DNA of 64,000 nucleotides from Mesobacillus selenatarsenatis SF-1 (GCF_000813125.1 NZ_BASE01000012.1:83507-147506); one strand, 5' to 3'. Shown: positions 52,052-61,760, numbered from the stretch's first letter. A program made the numbers and translations. The notes: generated from the letters alone by a model not told the origin.

Positions 52052-52974
52052 ACTTGAATACCTCCGTTTATCGCTTGTGTTTTGGGCTCTCTTTTTGACC
52101 AGAAAGTAGCCAGTGACAATCCGGAAACTATATGCCAGATTGCCCACCATGCAGCTACGATCGCCATTCCGCCGAGGCCGTCAAAGAAGTTAAAAATAAG
52201 GATTAAGCCTAAACCTGAATTTTGGATGCCAACTTCGATGGCAATTGCTCTTCTGTCTTGCTCCGGCAGCCCAGCGACCCTTGATGAAAAATAGCCTAAC
52301 AGAATGGCAACGAGATTGTGAAGAAAGACCACAATGGCAACCATCCCGACAAAATCAAGGAAATAGTTGAAGTTGGATGCCAGTGAAGCTAACACGAACA
52401 GGATAAAAAAGATAATTGAAAAACGTTTCATCCATTTATTAGTCCTGCTCGCCCATCCTGGGTATTTGTTCCCAATATACATTCCCAGTACGAGAGGTAC
52501 TCCAAGCATAATAAATATTGTGAGTAGCATATCAACCGGGCTGATTGAAAAGGAGCGCATCAACGCATTCGTTCCAGGATATAATGAGCCCCAAAACAAA
52601 GTGTTGAACGGTGTCATAAAAATAGCCAAAACAGTTGAAATAGCAGACATACTAATCGATAATGGTGTATTCCCTTTTCCCAAATAAGTTAGGAAATTAG
52701 ATAGATTCCCACCAGGACAGGCTGCCACTAAAAACAAACCTAACGCAATGCTGGGTAATGGTTTAACGACCATAACCAATAAGAAAGTAAACGCAGGCAG
52801 CAAGAAAAATTGCGCTACGAGACCTATCAAAACCGGTTTTGGAGTCGAGAGTGTCCGTTTAAAATCGTCTACTTTCAGATCTAGCGCGACACCGAACATA
52901 ATAAATCCTATCAGTATATTCATAATGGTCAGGGTGGCGGAGTTGAAATTAAGAGTTACCTGATCAATCCCCAT
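52048..52974 (-). CDS. BASS-family (bile acid:Na+ symporter-like) transporter
   Basis: A 308-aa, nine- to ten-helix transporter with the BASS motifs VAACPGGNLSNFLTYLGKG and AIEVGIQNSGLGL, which bind Na+ and the organic anion. Members import carboxylates such as pyruvate or pantoate precursors. It lies between the ThDP enzyme (stop adjacent to its start) and the SDR (ATGA overlap), so it most likely imports or exports the pathway's acid. Confidence 0.88.
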   Translation of the reverse strand: MGIDQVTLNFNSATLTIMNILIGFIMFGVALDLKVDDFKRTLSTPKPVLIGLVAQFFLLPAFTFLLVMVVKPLPSIALGLFLVAACPGGNLSNFLTYLGKGNTPLSISMSAISTVLAIFMTPFNTLFWGSLYPGTNALMRSFSISPVDMLLTIFIMLGVPLVLGMYIGNKYPGWASRTNKWMKRFSIIFFILFVLASLASNFNYFLDFVGMVAIVVFLHNLVAILLGYFSSRVAGLPEQDRRAIAIEVGIQNSGLGLILIFNFFDGLGGMAIVAAWWAIWHIVSGLSLATFWSKREPKTQAINGGIQV

Positions 52975-54723
52975 TTATTTGCCCTTCGGTTCCTGATGCA
53001 TGTCTTTGAAATACTTTAATCCAGGAGCCCACATATGTTTTACCGGGTCAACATCAACTTGGATGACCGAACATTTACCAGTCATCAAAGACCGTTCTAT
53101 TGCTCCCTTGAGATCCTTCGGGTCGTTTACATGCTCTCCATGGGCACCCATGCTTTCTGCAAGCATATCAAACTTGATTTCTCCTAAATCGGTATTAATG
53201 CTTTCTTCAGCACTTAATGATTTTTTCAAGACGGTTTTGATTGGCTTCAGGGCGAAATGCTGATTCATCTTCACCATTCCCCACTGACGATCGCAGACGA
53301 CGATATAGATAACCTGTAAATTGTTCCTGACCGCTGTTTCGATTTCCTGCGGATGGAAACCCATGGCTCCGTCACCAATGATGCAGCAGACAGGACGATC
53401 TGGATTTGCAGCCGCAACGCCAAGTGCCTGGCCGATACCGGCTCCGAGCATACCAAATTTATAGGTTGAGAAAACAGAGCCTGGTTCATCGATAGAAAAG
53501 TAGAAATTGGTCCAAATCGTCGTATTCCCGCCATCAATAACAAGGTTAGTGCCGGGAGGAAAAACCTGCTGGCTAATGACTGGAACATGGGCTGTATTCA
53601 TTGGGACTGAGAAGTCCTCTAAATGTTGATTAAGCTTCTTTCGATTCTTTTCTTTTTCAGCGAGATGTTTCTGGATGGAAGTTTTTCTATTCTTTGTTTG
53701 GATGGAGTCTTTGCGCTGCTGAAGTTTTTGGTAGAGTTGTGTTAAAAATGTTTTGATATCTGCTTGAATTGCCAGATCTGCTGGTTTGTTCGCACCCAAT
53801 ATTCCTTGATCTATGTCGACCTGGATCAACTTTTGATTTGCATCCCAATAAGGTGCCTTGCCCCACCAGTCTGTTTCTCCAATTCTTGATCCTAAGACTA
53901 AAACGACATCCGCTTCGTTCCTGATTTTATTATTTGTTTGCAAATAGATCATCGGCATCATCAGCGGGTTGCTCTCTGATATTGCTCCTCTTGCCGCCCA
54001 GCTAGTTGTCACCATTGACTGCAAGAGCTCCGCCACCATTTCTAATTCTTCAGATGCTCCGGAATGGATGACTCCACTGCCGGCGTGGATGACAGGGAAT
54101 TCCGCATTAATCAAAAGGTCACATGCTGCCTCTAGTTGATTTTCCGTCGCACCAGGAAATTCCGTAACACGGTATTGATGCGGCTCCCAAAAGTTTAGGT
54201 CGCATTTCACTTTCGTATTCAGGATATTTTCCGGAATATCAATGTGGACAATACCAGGCCTGCCCTCGTAGCATTTCCTCAGTGCTGTCCTCATCATTTC
54301 AGGAATACGATCAAATGATGGCACGGTTTCACTCCACTTTGCAAACTGTGAAATGACACCCGTCTGATCGAAGCATTGGTAGGTTCCCCCACGGTCAGGG
54401 TACATGATCCCCGTCCTTCTGGCACTCGTAATGACCAGCACACGATTCCCCTCTGCTTCTTCAACAACTAATCCGGGGAGAATATTGGCCACACCAGGAC
54501 CATTGCTTGCCATACAAACTCCCAGTTTGCCCGTCACTCGGGCATACGCTCCCGCCATGTGTGCAGCGGTTGTTTCGTGTCTGGGCGAAACCAAATCAAT
54601 ATCGTATTTTTGAAGATTAGAATAGAACCCAAAATATGTCCCGTCAATAATGCCAAATACCTTTTCCACACCCTCAATACTCAGCATTTTTGCTATTACT
54701 TCTCCGCCTGTCATTTCACCCAT
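52975..54723 (-). CDS. ThDP-dependent decarboxylase/carboligase-like enzyme
   Basis: A 582-aa ThDP enzyme: catalytic Glu in SPRHETTAAHMAGAYARVTG, a conserved YPDRGGTYQCFDQTG segment, and the ThDP/Mg motif CIIGDGAMGFHPQEIETAVRN. It resembles acetolactate-synthase-type 2-oxoacid decarboxylases, but the substrate is not evident. ATG at 54723 follows AAGGAGGG; the longer frame is spurious. With the adjacent alcohol dehydrogenase it could convert a 2-oxoacid to an aldehyde and then an alcohol. Confidence 0.82.
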   Translation of the reverse strand: MGEMTGGEVIAKMLSIEGVEKVFGIIDGTYFGFYSNLQKYDIDLVSPRHETTAAHMAGAYARVTGKLGVCMASNGPGVANILPGLVVEEAEGNRVLVITSARRTGIMYPDRGGTYQCFDQTGVISQFAKWSETVPSFDRIPEMMRTALRKCYEGRPGIVHIDIPENILNTKVKCDLNFWEPHQYRVTEFPGATENQLEAACDLLINAEFPVIHAGSGVIHSGASEELEMVAELLQSMVTTSWAARGAISESNPLMMPMIYLQTNNKIRNEADVVLVLGSRIGETDWWGKAPYWDANQKLIQVDIDQGILGANKPADLAIQADIKTFLTQLYQKLQQRKDSIQTKNRKTSIQKHLAEKEKNRKKLNQHLEDFSVPMNTAHVPVISQQVFPPGTNLVIDGGNTTIWTNFYFSIDEPGSVFSTYKFGMLGAGIGQALGVAAANPDRPVCCIIGDGAMGFHPQEIETAVRNNLQVIYIVVCDRQWGMVKMNQHFALKPIKTVLKKSLSAEESINTDLGEIKFDMLAESMGAHGEHVNDPKDLKGAIERSLMTGKCSVIQVDVDPVKHMWAPGLKYFKDMHQEPKGK

Positions 54724-54740
54724 AAAAACCCTCCTTATAA

Positions 54741-55922
54741 TTAACAAACTGAATATTCAGATATTTTGTTGAATAATTTTTGGTAGATTTGTTCAATATC
54801 CTTGTAAACCGGGATTACCTGATTTGTGAGGATTCCATTTCCCGCCAATGCATCCTCTACTAGCAAGGGTATTTCGTTGGCTAGCTTCGCTTTTAAATAC
54901 AATGCTCCTGCTTCCCACACTTGAAACTGCTCATTTAAATTCAGTACAAAGTTTAAGACATCTTTTGCCATCGCTTCCTTTGAACCATCCACATCCGGAT
55001 TTAGTATTTTAGCGATGGTTGCATATCTTTCCTGCGAAACTTTGAGTCCATATTGAATTACATATGGCAGTAATAAAGCAACGCTTAAACCATGCGGAAT
55101 ATTAAACCTTGCACCTAGTGCCCTTCCTGCTGCATGCGCTAGATTAGTGGAAGAATTCGAGAACGCTATCCCCGCAAAGCAGCTGCCAAGAAGCATATTT
55201 TCACGCGCCTCTAAATCACTTCCATTGTTATGGGCACTGGGCAGGGCTTTACTGATTAGAGTAATTGCTTTTATGGCAAAATAGTCACTCAATACGGTTG
55301 CCTTGGTCGATACATACGCTTCCATTGCATGTGCTAAAGCATCCATTCCCGTATAGGCCGTAAAGGAGTTCGGCAAGGTTAATGCTAATTCCGGATCAAG
55401 AATCGCAATATCAGGAATCAATACTGGATGACCTGGATTCAGTTTAATGCCACTGTCAACTTCTGTTATGACCATTACCTTTGTTGCCTCTGAGCCAGTT
55501 CCCGCGGTTGTTGGTACGGTAATAAGGGGTAACCTCTTGATGATTTTCTTTCTCGCAATCTCTTGATATTGGAGATCAGGATTTATAGTCATGACTGATA
55601 CTGCTTTTGCCAAATCGATTGCGCTTCCACCGCCAACAGCAACTATACAATCAGCCTGGGATTCCTTGCAGTTATTCACGGCCGCTCTTACATGTTCTGT
55701 AGTTGGTTCACCTTTATATTCCGAAAACAGCGTCATTCCGAGATTTGTTTTTTTAAATATTTTCGTTAAACGATCAGCCAAGTTAAGCGGCTCTCCCAGC
55801 ACACTTGGACTAATCACGACAAACAGGTGGTTCGCCCCAAGCCCTGCTGCCGCATCTGCTACCTTCTCTACACTCCCGGCTCCATGAAAAATCCTACCGG
55901 GCAAATTCAATTCCTGAATCAT
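54741..55922 (-). CDS. Iron-containing alcohol dehydrogenase
   Basis: A 393-aa group III Fe-ADH: NAD motif AVGGGSAIDLAKAVSV, PTTAGTGSEATKV, and metal-ligand segments GMDALAHAMEAYVS and AGRALGARFNIPHGLSVAL. It interconverts an aldehyde and an alcohol (lactaldehyde/4-hydroxybutyrate-type). First structural gene after the GntR regulator; a cre-like site lies 20 bases upstream. Confidence 0.88.
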   Translation of the reverse strand: MIQELNLPGRIFHGAGSVEKVADAAAGLGANHLFVVISPSVLGEPLNLADRLTKIFKKTNLGMTLFSEYKGEPTTEHVRAAVNNCKESQADCIVAVGGGSAIDLAKAVSVMTINPDLQYQEIARKKIIKRLPLITVPTTAGTGSEATKVMVITEVDSGIKLNPGHPVLIPDIAILDPELALTLPNSFTAYTGMDALAHAMEAYVSTKATVLSDYFAIKAITLISKALPSAHNNGSDLEARENMLLGSCFAGIAFSNSSTNLAHAAGRALGARFNIPHGLSVALLLPYVIQYGLKVSQERYATIAKILNPDVDGSKEAMAKDVLNFVLNLNEQFQVWEAGALYLKAKLANEIPLLVEDALAGNGILTNQVIPVYKDIEQIYQKLFNKISEYSVC

Positions 55923-55940
55923 ATCAAACTCCCTTTCCGG

Positions 55941-55954
55941 GTAAAGCGCTTACA
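55941..55954 (-). promoter_or_regulatory. cre-like site (CcpA)
   Basis: On the minus strand TGTAAGCGCTTTAC matches 12 of 14 positions of TGWAANCGNTNWCA (last two bases differ). It lies between the GntR gene and the Fe-ADH gene, about 20 bases before the latter's start, a position typical of carbon-catabolite repression. Binding not tested. Confidence 0.6.
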
Positions 55955-55967
55955 AATTTAAATAACA

Positions 55968-56693
55968 CTATTTTTGTCTTTTTGTGTTGACCCGAAAAAC
56001 ATACATATCAGGCTTGTAATAGCTAATATACAATTCGATTGGTTTCCCATCTGCCCCTTTGATCAAACGCTCAACACAAAGAACATTTATGCCTTTAGGG
56101 ATTCCGAGATTTTCAGCATCCATGTCTGAAATCTTTTTACAGGAAATAAACTGTTCTGCCTGATGAAGTTCAATTCCCAGCTTCTTTTCAATCAGTTCAT
56201 AAATAGCAGATGTTTCTAAATCATGCTTCGAGAGCTGCTGGCCAATCTCCCTGCTGTAGTAGTGGCGTTCTATTGCAATCGGATTTCCATCCGCAGTCCG
56301 AAGTCTCTCGATAGTGAAAAATTCTTTTTCACCAATTTTATCTGCAAAATACCTCGGCTTAGTCATCATTCCACTGTTCAACAGGACAGATCCAGGCCTC
56401 ATCCCCATTTTCCGTACTGTCTCTGTTAAACTATGTAAGGAGTTCAGCCACTCCTCAATTGGTCGCTTAGGAGAAATATAAGTGCCTTTCCCATGTACCT
56501 TGGTCAAAACTCCATCGTTGACTAAATGGGTAATCGCCTCCCGCACAGTCGTCCTGCTCACCGAAAAGCGATTCATCAATTCCCTCTCACTCGGAATTTT
56601 TTCTTTATATTGGCCTTCTAATATCTCCTTCCTCAGCAAGTTCTTAATTTGCACATGGTAAGGAATTGGATTGTCCACATCAATCTCAACCAA
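55968..56693 (-). CDS. GntR/HutC-family regulator with UTRA domain
   Basis: A 241-aa protein: N-terminal GntR winged helix (SERELMNRFSVSRTTVREAI, KVHGKGTYISPKRP) and a C-terminal UTRA effector domain (RLRTADGNPIAIERHYY, VERLIKGADGKPIELYISYY). It likely represses the operon below and is released by a pathway metabolite. Adjacent direct repeats at 56725-56740 are a candidate operator. Confidence 0.9.
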   Translation of the reverse strand: MVEIDVDNPIPYHVQIKNLLRKEILEGQYKEKIPSERELMNRFSVSRTTVREAITHLVNDGVLTKVHGKGTYISPKRPIEEWLNSLHSLTETVRKMGMRPGSVLLNSGMMTKPRYFADKIGEKEFFTIERLRTADGNPIAIERHYYSREIGQQLSKHDLETSAIYELIEKKLGIELHQAEQFISCKKISDMDAENLGIPKGINVLCVERLIKGADGKPIELYISYYKPDMYVFRVNTKRQK

Positions 56694-56724
56694 TCATCAT
56701 TCCTCCTTTACTCGTTGCGACGTC

Positions 56725-56740
56725 CCTACCAGTTCGGACC
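56725..56740. promoter_or_regulatory. Candidate GntR operator
   Basis: ACCAGTTCGGACCAGT: the hexamer ACCAGT is repeated ten bases apart, about 30 bases before the GntR start, and a related TCTGG follows 8 bases later. The one-turn spacing fits a dimeric regulator. Role inferred. Confidence 0.4.
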
Positions 56741-56921
56741 AGTTAAATTCTGGATGATCTACAATCTAATTATATGGACTAAGTTTTGATTTAACAACAA
56801 GTATTTATAATTTTTAAAATATTCAATATATTAATATAAGATTTTACTTTTTTAAAAAAAGGAGTTGAAATATAACTTACCTCATATACTAGATTAATAG
56901 ACTATGAAAAGGAGTAATAAC

Positions 56922-57788
56922 ATGAAAAAATGGAAAAAACCTTTGTTCGTTGTGTTGCTTTCAATTGTATCCCTGCTAGTGGTTTTGGTTACTGGAGCGG
57001 TAATGTATGCTAACTATTATGTGAACGATGAGGATATCCATGTTTCTGAGGAGCTTTTTCCAGAGGGTGCACCGAAGAAGATCTTGGCCATCTTTGCCCA
57101 TCCTGATGATGAAATCATGATTGCCGGAACGTATCATAAGTTAAATAAAGATAAAGACGTTATCAGTGTACTCTCCACTTTTACCAGAGGAGAAGCCGGT
57201 GGTACTGGAGGCCTTATTCCAAAAGAAAAACTCGGGGAAACACGAACTAAAGAATTGGAGAAATCAGCGGAAATCCTAAAGATCGACCATCTAGAAGTCT
57301 ATGATTATCCTGACAGCGGCCTGGCAGATGCGGGCCATGAGGCAATAAAACAAACCATCAGAGAATTAATTCATCTATATAAGCCCACAACCGTCCTTAC
57401 CTACGATGATATCGTAGGTTTATATGGACATCCCGACCATGTAGTGATGAGCAAGCTGACAAAAGAGGTCGTTACAGCAGAAATGGAAAAAGAAGATTCA
57501 CCAGTGAAGCGACTCTACTTCGCCACGCTTCCCAAGCCAATGATTGATCTTGCACTCAAGCTCTCCCCTACTTTCAAAGAACGATACCCTCGGGATAAAG
57601 GCTTACCAGAACCTACAATCGCCTTCCCAATGGCGTCCGAAGCATCCGCACGCAAACAAGTCCTGCTCGCACACGAAACACAATGGAAAACCGCAGCAAG
57701 CGTCCAGCCCTACCATGACAAAGTTCCATCATGGATTTATTACCGAATCTTCGACCGGGAGTACTATCATTTGGTTAAATCTAAATAA
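56922..57788 (+). CDS. PIG-L/LmbE-family deacetylase, membrane-anchored
   Basis: A 288-aa protein: N-terminal membrane helix (LFVVLLSIVSLLVVLVTGAV), then a PIG-L domain with the zinc/catalytic motif AHPDDE and the second motif GLYGHPDHV. It removes N-acetyl groups from GlcNAc-type substrates; the anchor suggests an extracellular, perhaps cell-wall or glycoconjugate, substrate rather than bacillithiol synthesis. ATG at 56922 follows AAGGAG at seven bases; the upstream ATG lies inside that site. A weak hairpin follows near 57890-57930. Confidence 0.85.
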   Translation: MKKWKKPLFVVLLSIVSLLVVLVTGAVMYANYYVNDEDIHVSEELFPEGAPKKILAIFAHPDDEIMIAGTYHKLNKDKDVISVLSTFTRGEAGGTGGLIPKEKLGETRTKELEKSAEILKIDHLEVYDYPDSGLADAGHEAIKQTIRELIHLYKPTTVLTYDDIVGLYGHPDHVVMSKLTKEVVTAEMEKEDSPVKRLYFATLPKPMIDLALKLSPTFKERYPRDKGLPEPTIAFPMASEASARKQVLLAHETQWKTAASVQPYHDKVPSWIYYRIFDREYYHLVKSK

Positions 57789-58011
57789 ACAGAAGCCAAC
57801 GTTTCCTATTATTCGATTTGATTGTTCTTATCTTTCATTAGATTGAAATAGTACAAAACACACAGGATGTTTTAGCACTTTAACTAGCAAATAAAAGCCT
57901 GGAGCTAATAAGCTTCAAGCTTTATTGTTTTTTAAGGTAAAGCACCTTCTCGTTTAGGTGAAACTCTTCACCAGCAAAATATATCAAACATATTTCACAA
58001 TGATATGAAAA

Positions 58012-58042
58012 AAGTCCTTGCTGTTAAACGCAGAAGGACTTT
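58012..58042 (-). terminator. Terminator of DUF3231 gene
   Basis: AAGTCCTTGCTG / CAGAAGGACTT imperfect stem, TTTTTTCAT after it on the minus strand. Confidence 0.75.
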
Positions 58043-58051
58043 AAATATGTT

Positions 58052-59063
58052 TTATAATCTGTTATTTTTTCTTATTAATTCATCTCTATCGGATGCCATT
58101 GGAGGCTGTTCGAACCATCCATTTTTAATCATAATATTAGCTCCATCTTCGGAATACATCTGAACTTCTACAGAAAGCCTATTATACATTGATCCAATAT
58201 CTCCTCTAGGACTTTGCCCAATAGCTGTACCATAATAACCAACGCTCAAAGAAATCAAACCACTTGTGAAGAACATCATCAATTTATCAGAAAAAGTATA
58301 GGATGTACTATTTGTTATTTCAGAATCCCACCCCATAGGAGCTGGAAGTTTACTTTCTTCTAGCTTAGCTCTAAATAATTTTATATGTTTATTCCCAACT
58401 TCTAAACCCTTTAATAAGAATTGTTTTACATCCTTATCCCTGACTGAAACCAGTAAGTGCAGCTACTCCCAAGGCATTTCTTTGTAGATTCGCAAATAAA
58501 TTATCGACCTCTGAGGCAATTAATGGTCTTTTTTCTCCAAAAACATCTAACATAAACCATTGCTTTTTTACAAATTCTATTTTTTCTAAATTAGGCAGGC
58601 TAGGAGACCTGATAAACAATCCTTTTTTTAATAATAATTCAGTTGACTTATCATATAATTCCATTGTTTCTGTAAGGCAATCCATGTAATAGGATTTAAT
58701 ATCACCCCTTACAGATGTCCCAACACTACCAGCATAAGTTGTCAGTCCAACCTTAGCCATTTGGTTTATAAAATTCAGTACAAAACTGTCGGAATAAAGT
58801 CTAGGAGCATTTAATTCCACATCTTCTTTAATACTAAAACCATTTGGAATTACATTTTTTTCCTCTGTAAGTATTGCTGTAATCTTTCCAATATGTGTCT
58901 TTGATAATTCTAATGAGAATTCAATTAGAGGCTTAATTTCCATATCCTCAGCTTTTTCTAGAAAGAATGTAAGAACACATATGCTAGCGCTATCATTTAA
59001 ATATTGAGCCCAAAGTTGACCGATTTCACCCGCCGTCAGCCTAATCTGTATTTCTCCAGCCAT
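58052..59063 (-). pseudogene. DUF3231 protein gene with one frameshift
   Basis: The N-terminal half (ATG 59063, AGGAGGT-like site upstream; EIGQLWAQYLNDSASICV) stops at 58434 after AALTGFSQG. The other half continues in another frame (RDKDVKQFLLKGLEVGNKHI, then MGWDSEITNSTSYTFSDKLM) to 58052. Together they make the two-repeat DUF3231 protein of about 335 aa. Each half has the GTSVRGDI / GQSPRGDI motif, which shows the internal duplication. The shift lies near 58436-58455. DUF3231 proteins are spore-associated in bacilli, function unclear. Confidence 0.72.
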
Positions 59064-59210
59064 AAAGTAACCTCCAAAAATTTGTTTTCCTAAAAAATAC
59101 CTTCCCCAAAAATTACCTTTAATATGTGTTAGGTGCCATAATATTCCACCTTGCAAAATGTGAGGCTTCCATTGCTAAAGTTATATACTAATTCAATACT
59201 GTTCTTTCTC

Positions 59211-59290
59211 CAAACTGCTTCGTAAGCGCAATAACGAATACAACAAAAAAGTGCGTTAGTCCCCCTGGGATCAACGCACCTGCTAAGGTA
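59211..59290. repeat. Cassette-separating element, remote copy
   Basis: AAACTGCTTCGTAAGCGCAAT left motif, AAAAAA, stem GTGCGTTAGTCCC (59251-59263) / GGGATCAACGCAC (59267-59279), then GCACCTGC. Same design and orientation as those at 13.5-21.9 kb, but here beside the DUF3231 gene. Confidence 0.78.
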
Positions 59291-59546
59291 ATCAACATAT
59301 GTACAATTATATCTATTGGTGAAAACCGTCATTTTTACACAAAGTTTAATCTGTACTGTCTGAATAAAGTTTCCGCCTGTATCAACGAAAATGGCGATAT
59401 TGACGTCGCCAATTTTTGCAGGCTCCGTCGTAAGCGTATCTAAAAGATCTTATATTCACGCCAAGCCCTCAGTTTTAGTCCCTTGATGAAATTACATTTT
59501 CCATACACCCTCATTTAGTCTCCATTTAGAGCTCCGCAATTGGTTA

Positions 59547-59775
59547 CTAATTGGCTAACACAATATCATCCGATAAAGGGGGAATCTCAAAATCACTCAA
59601 TTTTGCATTAATTATTCCTCTACCATCTTCAGCTAAATCTTCATCCCTTCCTGAACTTCCGAATTTAAAAAATTTTTTCAGCCAATATTTTTATAAGCTC
59701 TGCTCTTGATAATAAATTTTCTTCTAATGTTCTTTTGAATCCATTTTGAAATGTCCCCTTTACAGCATCCGTTCT
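59547..59775 (-). pseudogene. Gene remnant with frameshift
   Basis: A start-less frame (KGTFQNGFKRTLEENLLSRA) passes by a frameshift near 59690 into WLKKFFKFGSSGRDEDLAED and ends PPLSDDIVLAN-stop. It looks like the C-terminus of a lost protein. Family unknown. The rest of 59291-59546 shows no gene. Confidence 0.45.
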
Positions 59776-59791
59776 CTAATTCAACAAAAAA

Positions 59792-59820
59792 GAGCACTAA
59801 TCCTTCTTAGATTAATGCTC
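59792..59820 (-). terminator. Terminator of threonine-synthase-like gene
   Basis: GAGCACTAATC / GATTAATGCTC stem with TTCTTA loop, T-run (TTTTTTGTTGAATTAG) on the minus strand. It has the hairpin layout and the TTTTTTGTTGAATT tail of the cassette elements but lacks their outer motifs. Confidence 0.82.
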
Positions 59821-59860
59821 GAATTAAGCCAGCTAATGAGTACCCTATACATTTTGCAGT

Positions 59861-60964
59861 TTATTTTGACTTAATTCCTGCACCACAAAGAGGGATGATC
59901 ACTTTTTCTCCTTGTGACTTTTTGTATTTTAAATATCCAGCATAGTTAGCCGCTGTTGTAACTTCCACATAGAAACCTTTATCAGCAAGCAAGGTCCGTG
60001 CATTCAAAATTTCATCCTCTTCAATAGCGATGAATTCACCATTTGTTTCCCGGACAGCCGCTATAATTTGCTGCGACCGTACTGGGGCTGCAATCGCAAT
60101 ACCTTCTGCTAATGTGCCTTTATTGGTGACGGGCTCTGCTCTGTCATTGCCTTTTTCATAAGCATTTAAAAGTGGAGCACAGTTTGCTGCCTGGACCGCA
60201 ATCATTTTCGGCATTTTGTCTATCATTTTGTTATCATATAACTCTTTGAAACCATAATATGCTCCTAGCAAAAGCGTACCATTTCCTACCGGGATGATTA
60301 ACGAATCTGGTTCTTCTTTTAGCTGCTCGTAAATTTCGTATACGTAAGTTTTGGTACCTTCATAGAAGTATGGATTATACACGTGACTGGCATAGAAAGT
60401 ATTTTCTTCTCCAACCGCTTTTTGTGCAGCCTCTGCAATGTCTTCTCTAGTTCCTACAATTTCCTTAATCGTTGCACCATGTGCTTTTACCTGTGCAATC
60501 TTCTTAGGAGATGTTGTATGACTTAAATATACGTCACATGCAATGTTGCACCGTGCTGCATATGCAGCAATTGAAGTTCCAGCATTGCCGCTGCTATCCG
60601 CAATAACTTTTGTAACTCCCAGCTCTTTAGCCTTTGCCATTAAAACAGCTGCTCCACGATCTTTAAATGATAGTGTAGGCATCAGATAATCCACTTTTAC
60701 ATACGTATCCGGTTCGAGAGGATCAAGTATGATTAAAGGTGTTTGACCTTCTCCCATCGTAACTGATTCCCAAGTCTTAGAATCTTTTTCAAATGGCATT
60801 GCTTCAAAATAACGCCATAACGTGTTCGGATAATTAGTCCAGGCAGTAACATCAATTTTAGGTGAATCCTTTTTCAAATCTAGCAGGCCACCACATTCAC
60901 ATTTCCAAAGAGTTGGCGAAATCTCGTGCGTTTCCCCACAACTATAACAAATATATTCATCCAC
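59861..60964 (-). CDS. Threonine-synthase-like PLP enzyme with N-terminal zinc ribbon
   Basis: A 367-aa fold-type II PLP enzyme. An N-terminal Cys motif (C6-x2-C9 ... C22-x-C24) forms a zinc ribbon, as in the short archaeal-type threonine synthases. The PLP Lys is in LMPTLSFKDRGAAVL, the phosphate loop in DSSGNAGTSIA, and a late GNGTLLLGAYYG loop follows. It may make threonine from O-phosphohomoserine or act on a related substrate. GTG start; AAGGA lies eleven bases upstream, so translation may be modest. Confidence 0.82.
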   Translation of the reverse strand: MDEYICYSCGETHEISPTLWKCECGGLLDLKKDSPKIDVTAWTNYPNTLWRYFEAMPFEKDSKTWESVTMGEGQTPLIILDPLEPDTYVKVDYLMPTLSFKDRGAAVLMAKAKELGVTKVIADSSGNAGTSIAAYAARCNIACDVYLSHTTSPKKIAQVKAHGATIKEIVGTREDIAEAAQKAVGEENTFYASHVYNPYFYEGTKTYVYEIYEQLKEEPDSLIIPVGNGTLLLGAYYGFKELYDNKMIDKMPKMIAVQAANCAPLLNAYEKGNDRAEPVTNKGTLAEGIAIAAPVRSQQIIAAVRETNGEFIAIEEDEILNARTLLADKGFYVEVTTAANYAGYLKYKKSQGEKVIIPLCGAGIKSK

Positions 60965-61139
60965 AATTAACCGTTCCTTTCCAAAATACAGATTTTTATT
61001 TCTATATGTATACGTAAAGGAATTAGAAAGAATACAGAGGCGAATTAACCTTCAGGGGGAAAACAACAGCATATTAGCGATTGATATTTTAGCGAACTTC
61101 AAACCGGAGTATTAGCCAGCTATTACAACAGATTATGCT

Positions 61140-61634
61140 TTACTCTACTTCTTCCCATCCGCTATACATTTTCAAAACCTTGCATTTCACTTTTCCAGAA
61201 GGTACTGACAAAACAGTTTCGTCCCCTATTTTTAAGCCTAGTAACTTCTTTGCAACCGGTGTATCATAGAAAATTTTGTTTTCATCTATATTCGACTCGC
61301 CGTAACCGACAATTTCATATATTTCTTCTTCGGTAAAATCTGTGTATTCAAACGAGCATTTCACGATTGAGCCAATAGCTACTATTTCAGAATTACGCTC
61401 ATCAACCTTAATAAATTCTGCAGACTTATACGTATGCTGAATCTCTTGAATCCGTTCCACTAATACACGTTCATCCTGCTCTAATTTATGAAAATTAGGA
61501 TTAGCAATCTTATCATCCCCGCAAGCATTAAATGCAATATTCTTATCCATACGGACTTGCTTCAGCTCTTGTTCTAAAATGCCTATTTGTTGAAGAATAA
61601 GTTGCTCTCCCTTAGGTGTGATTTTAACAGACAT
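61140..61634 (-). CDS. GreA/GreB-family transcript-cleavage-like factor
   Basis: A 164-aa protein with the Gre layout: N-terminal coiled coil (about 1-75; LILQQIGILEQELKQVRMDK) and a C-terminal FKBP-like domain (IVAIGSIVKCSFEY, TPVAKKLLGLKIGDETVLSV). The coiled-coil tip carries ACGDDKIANPNFH, with acidic DD at the loop that in GreA holds the catalytic Asp/Glu. It is probably a paralogue acting on RNA polymerase in stress, not the housekeeping GreA. Confidence 0.8.
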   Translation of the reverse strand: MSVKITPKGEQLILQQIGILEQELKQVRMDKNIAFNACGDDKIANPNFHKLEQDERVLVERIQEIQHTYKSAEFIKVDERNSEIVAIGSIVKCSFEYTDFTEEEIYEIVGYGESNIDENKIFYDTPVAKKLLGLKIGDETVLSVPSGKVKCKVLKMYSGWEEVE

Positions 61635-61760
61635 AATAATCTCCTCTATAATTTATGTAATCTCCAAAACTTCTCTTCCATCATAACCTCTAATATACCC
61701 TGAAATACTGTTGAACAGTATCATTTTGTTCCGCACTTATAATCTTGAGTACAAAATGAA

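Noticed and set aside
59129..59332. 67-aa frame over the remote cassette element
   Set aside because: It runs through the hairpin element and has no ribosome site or natural composition.
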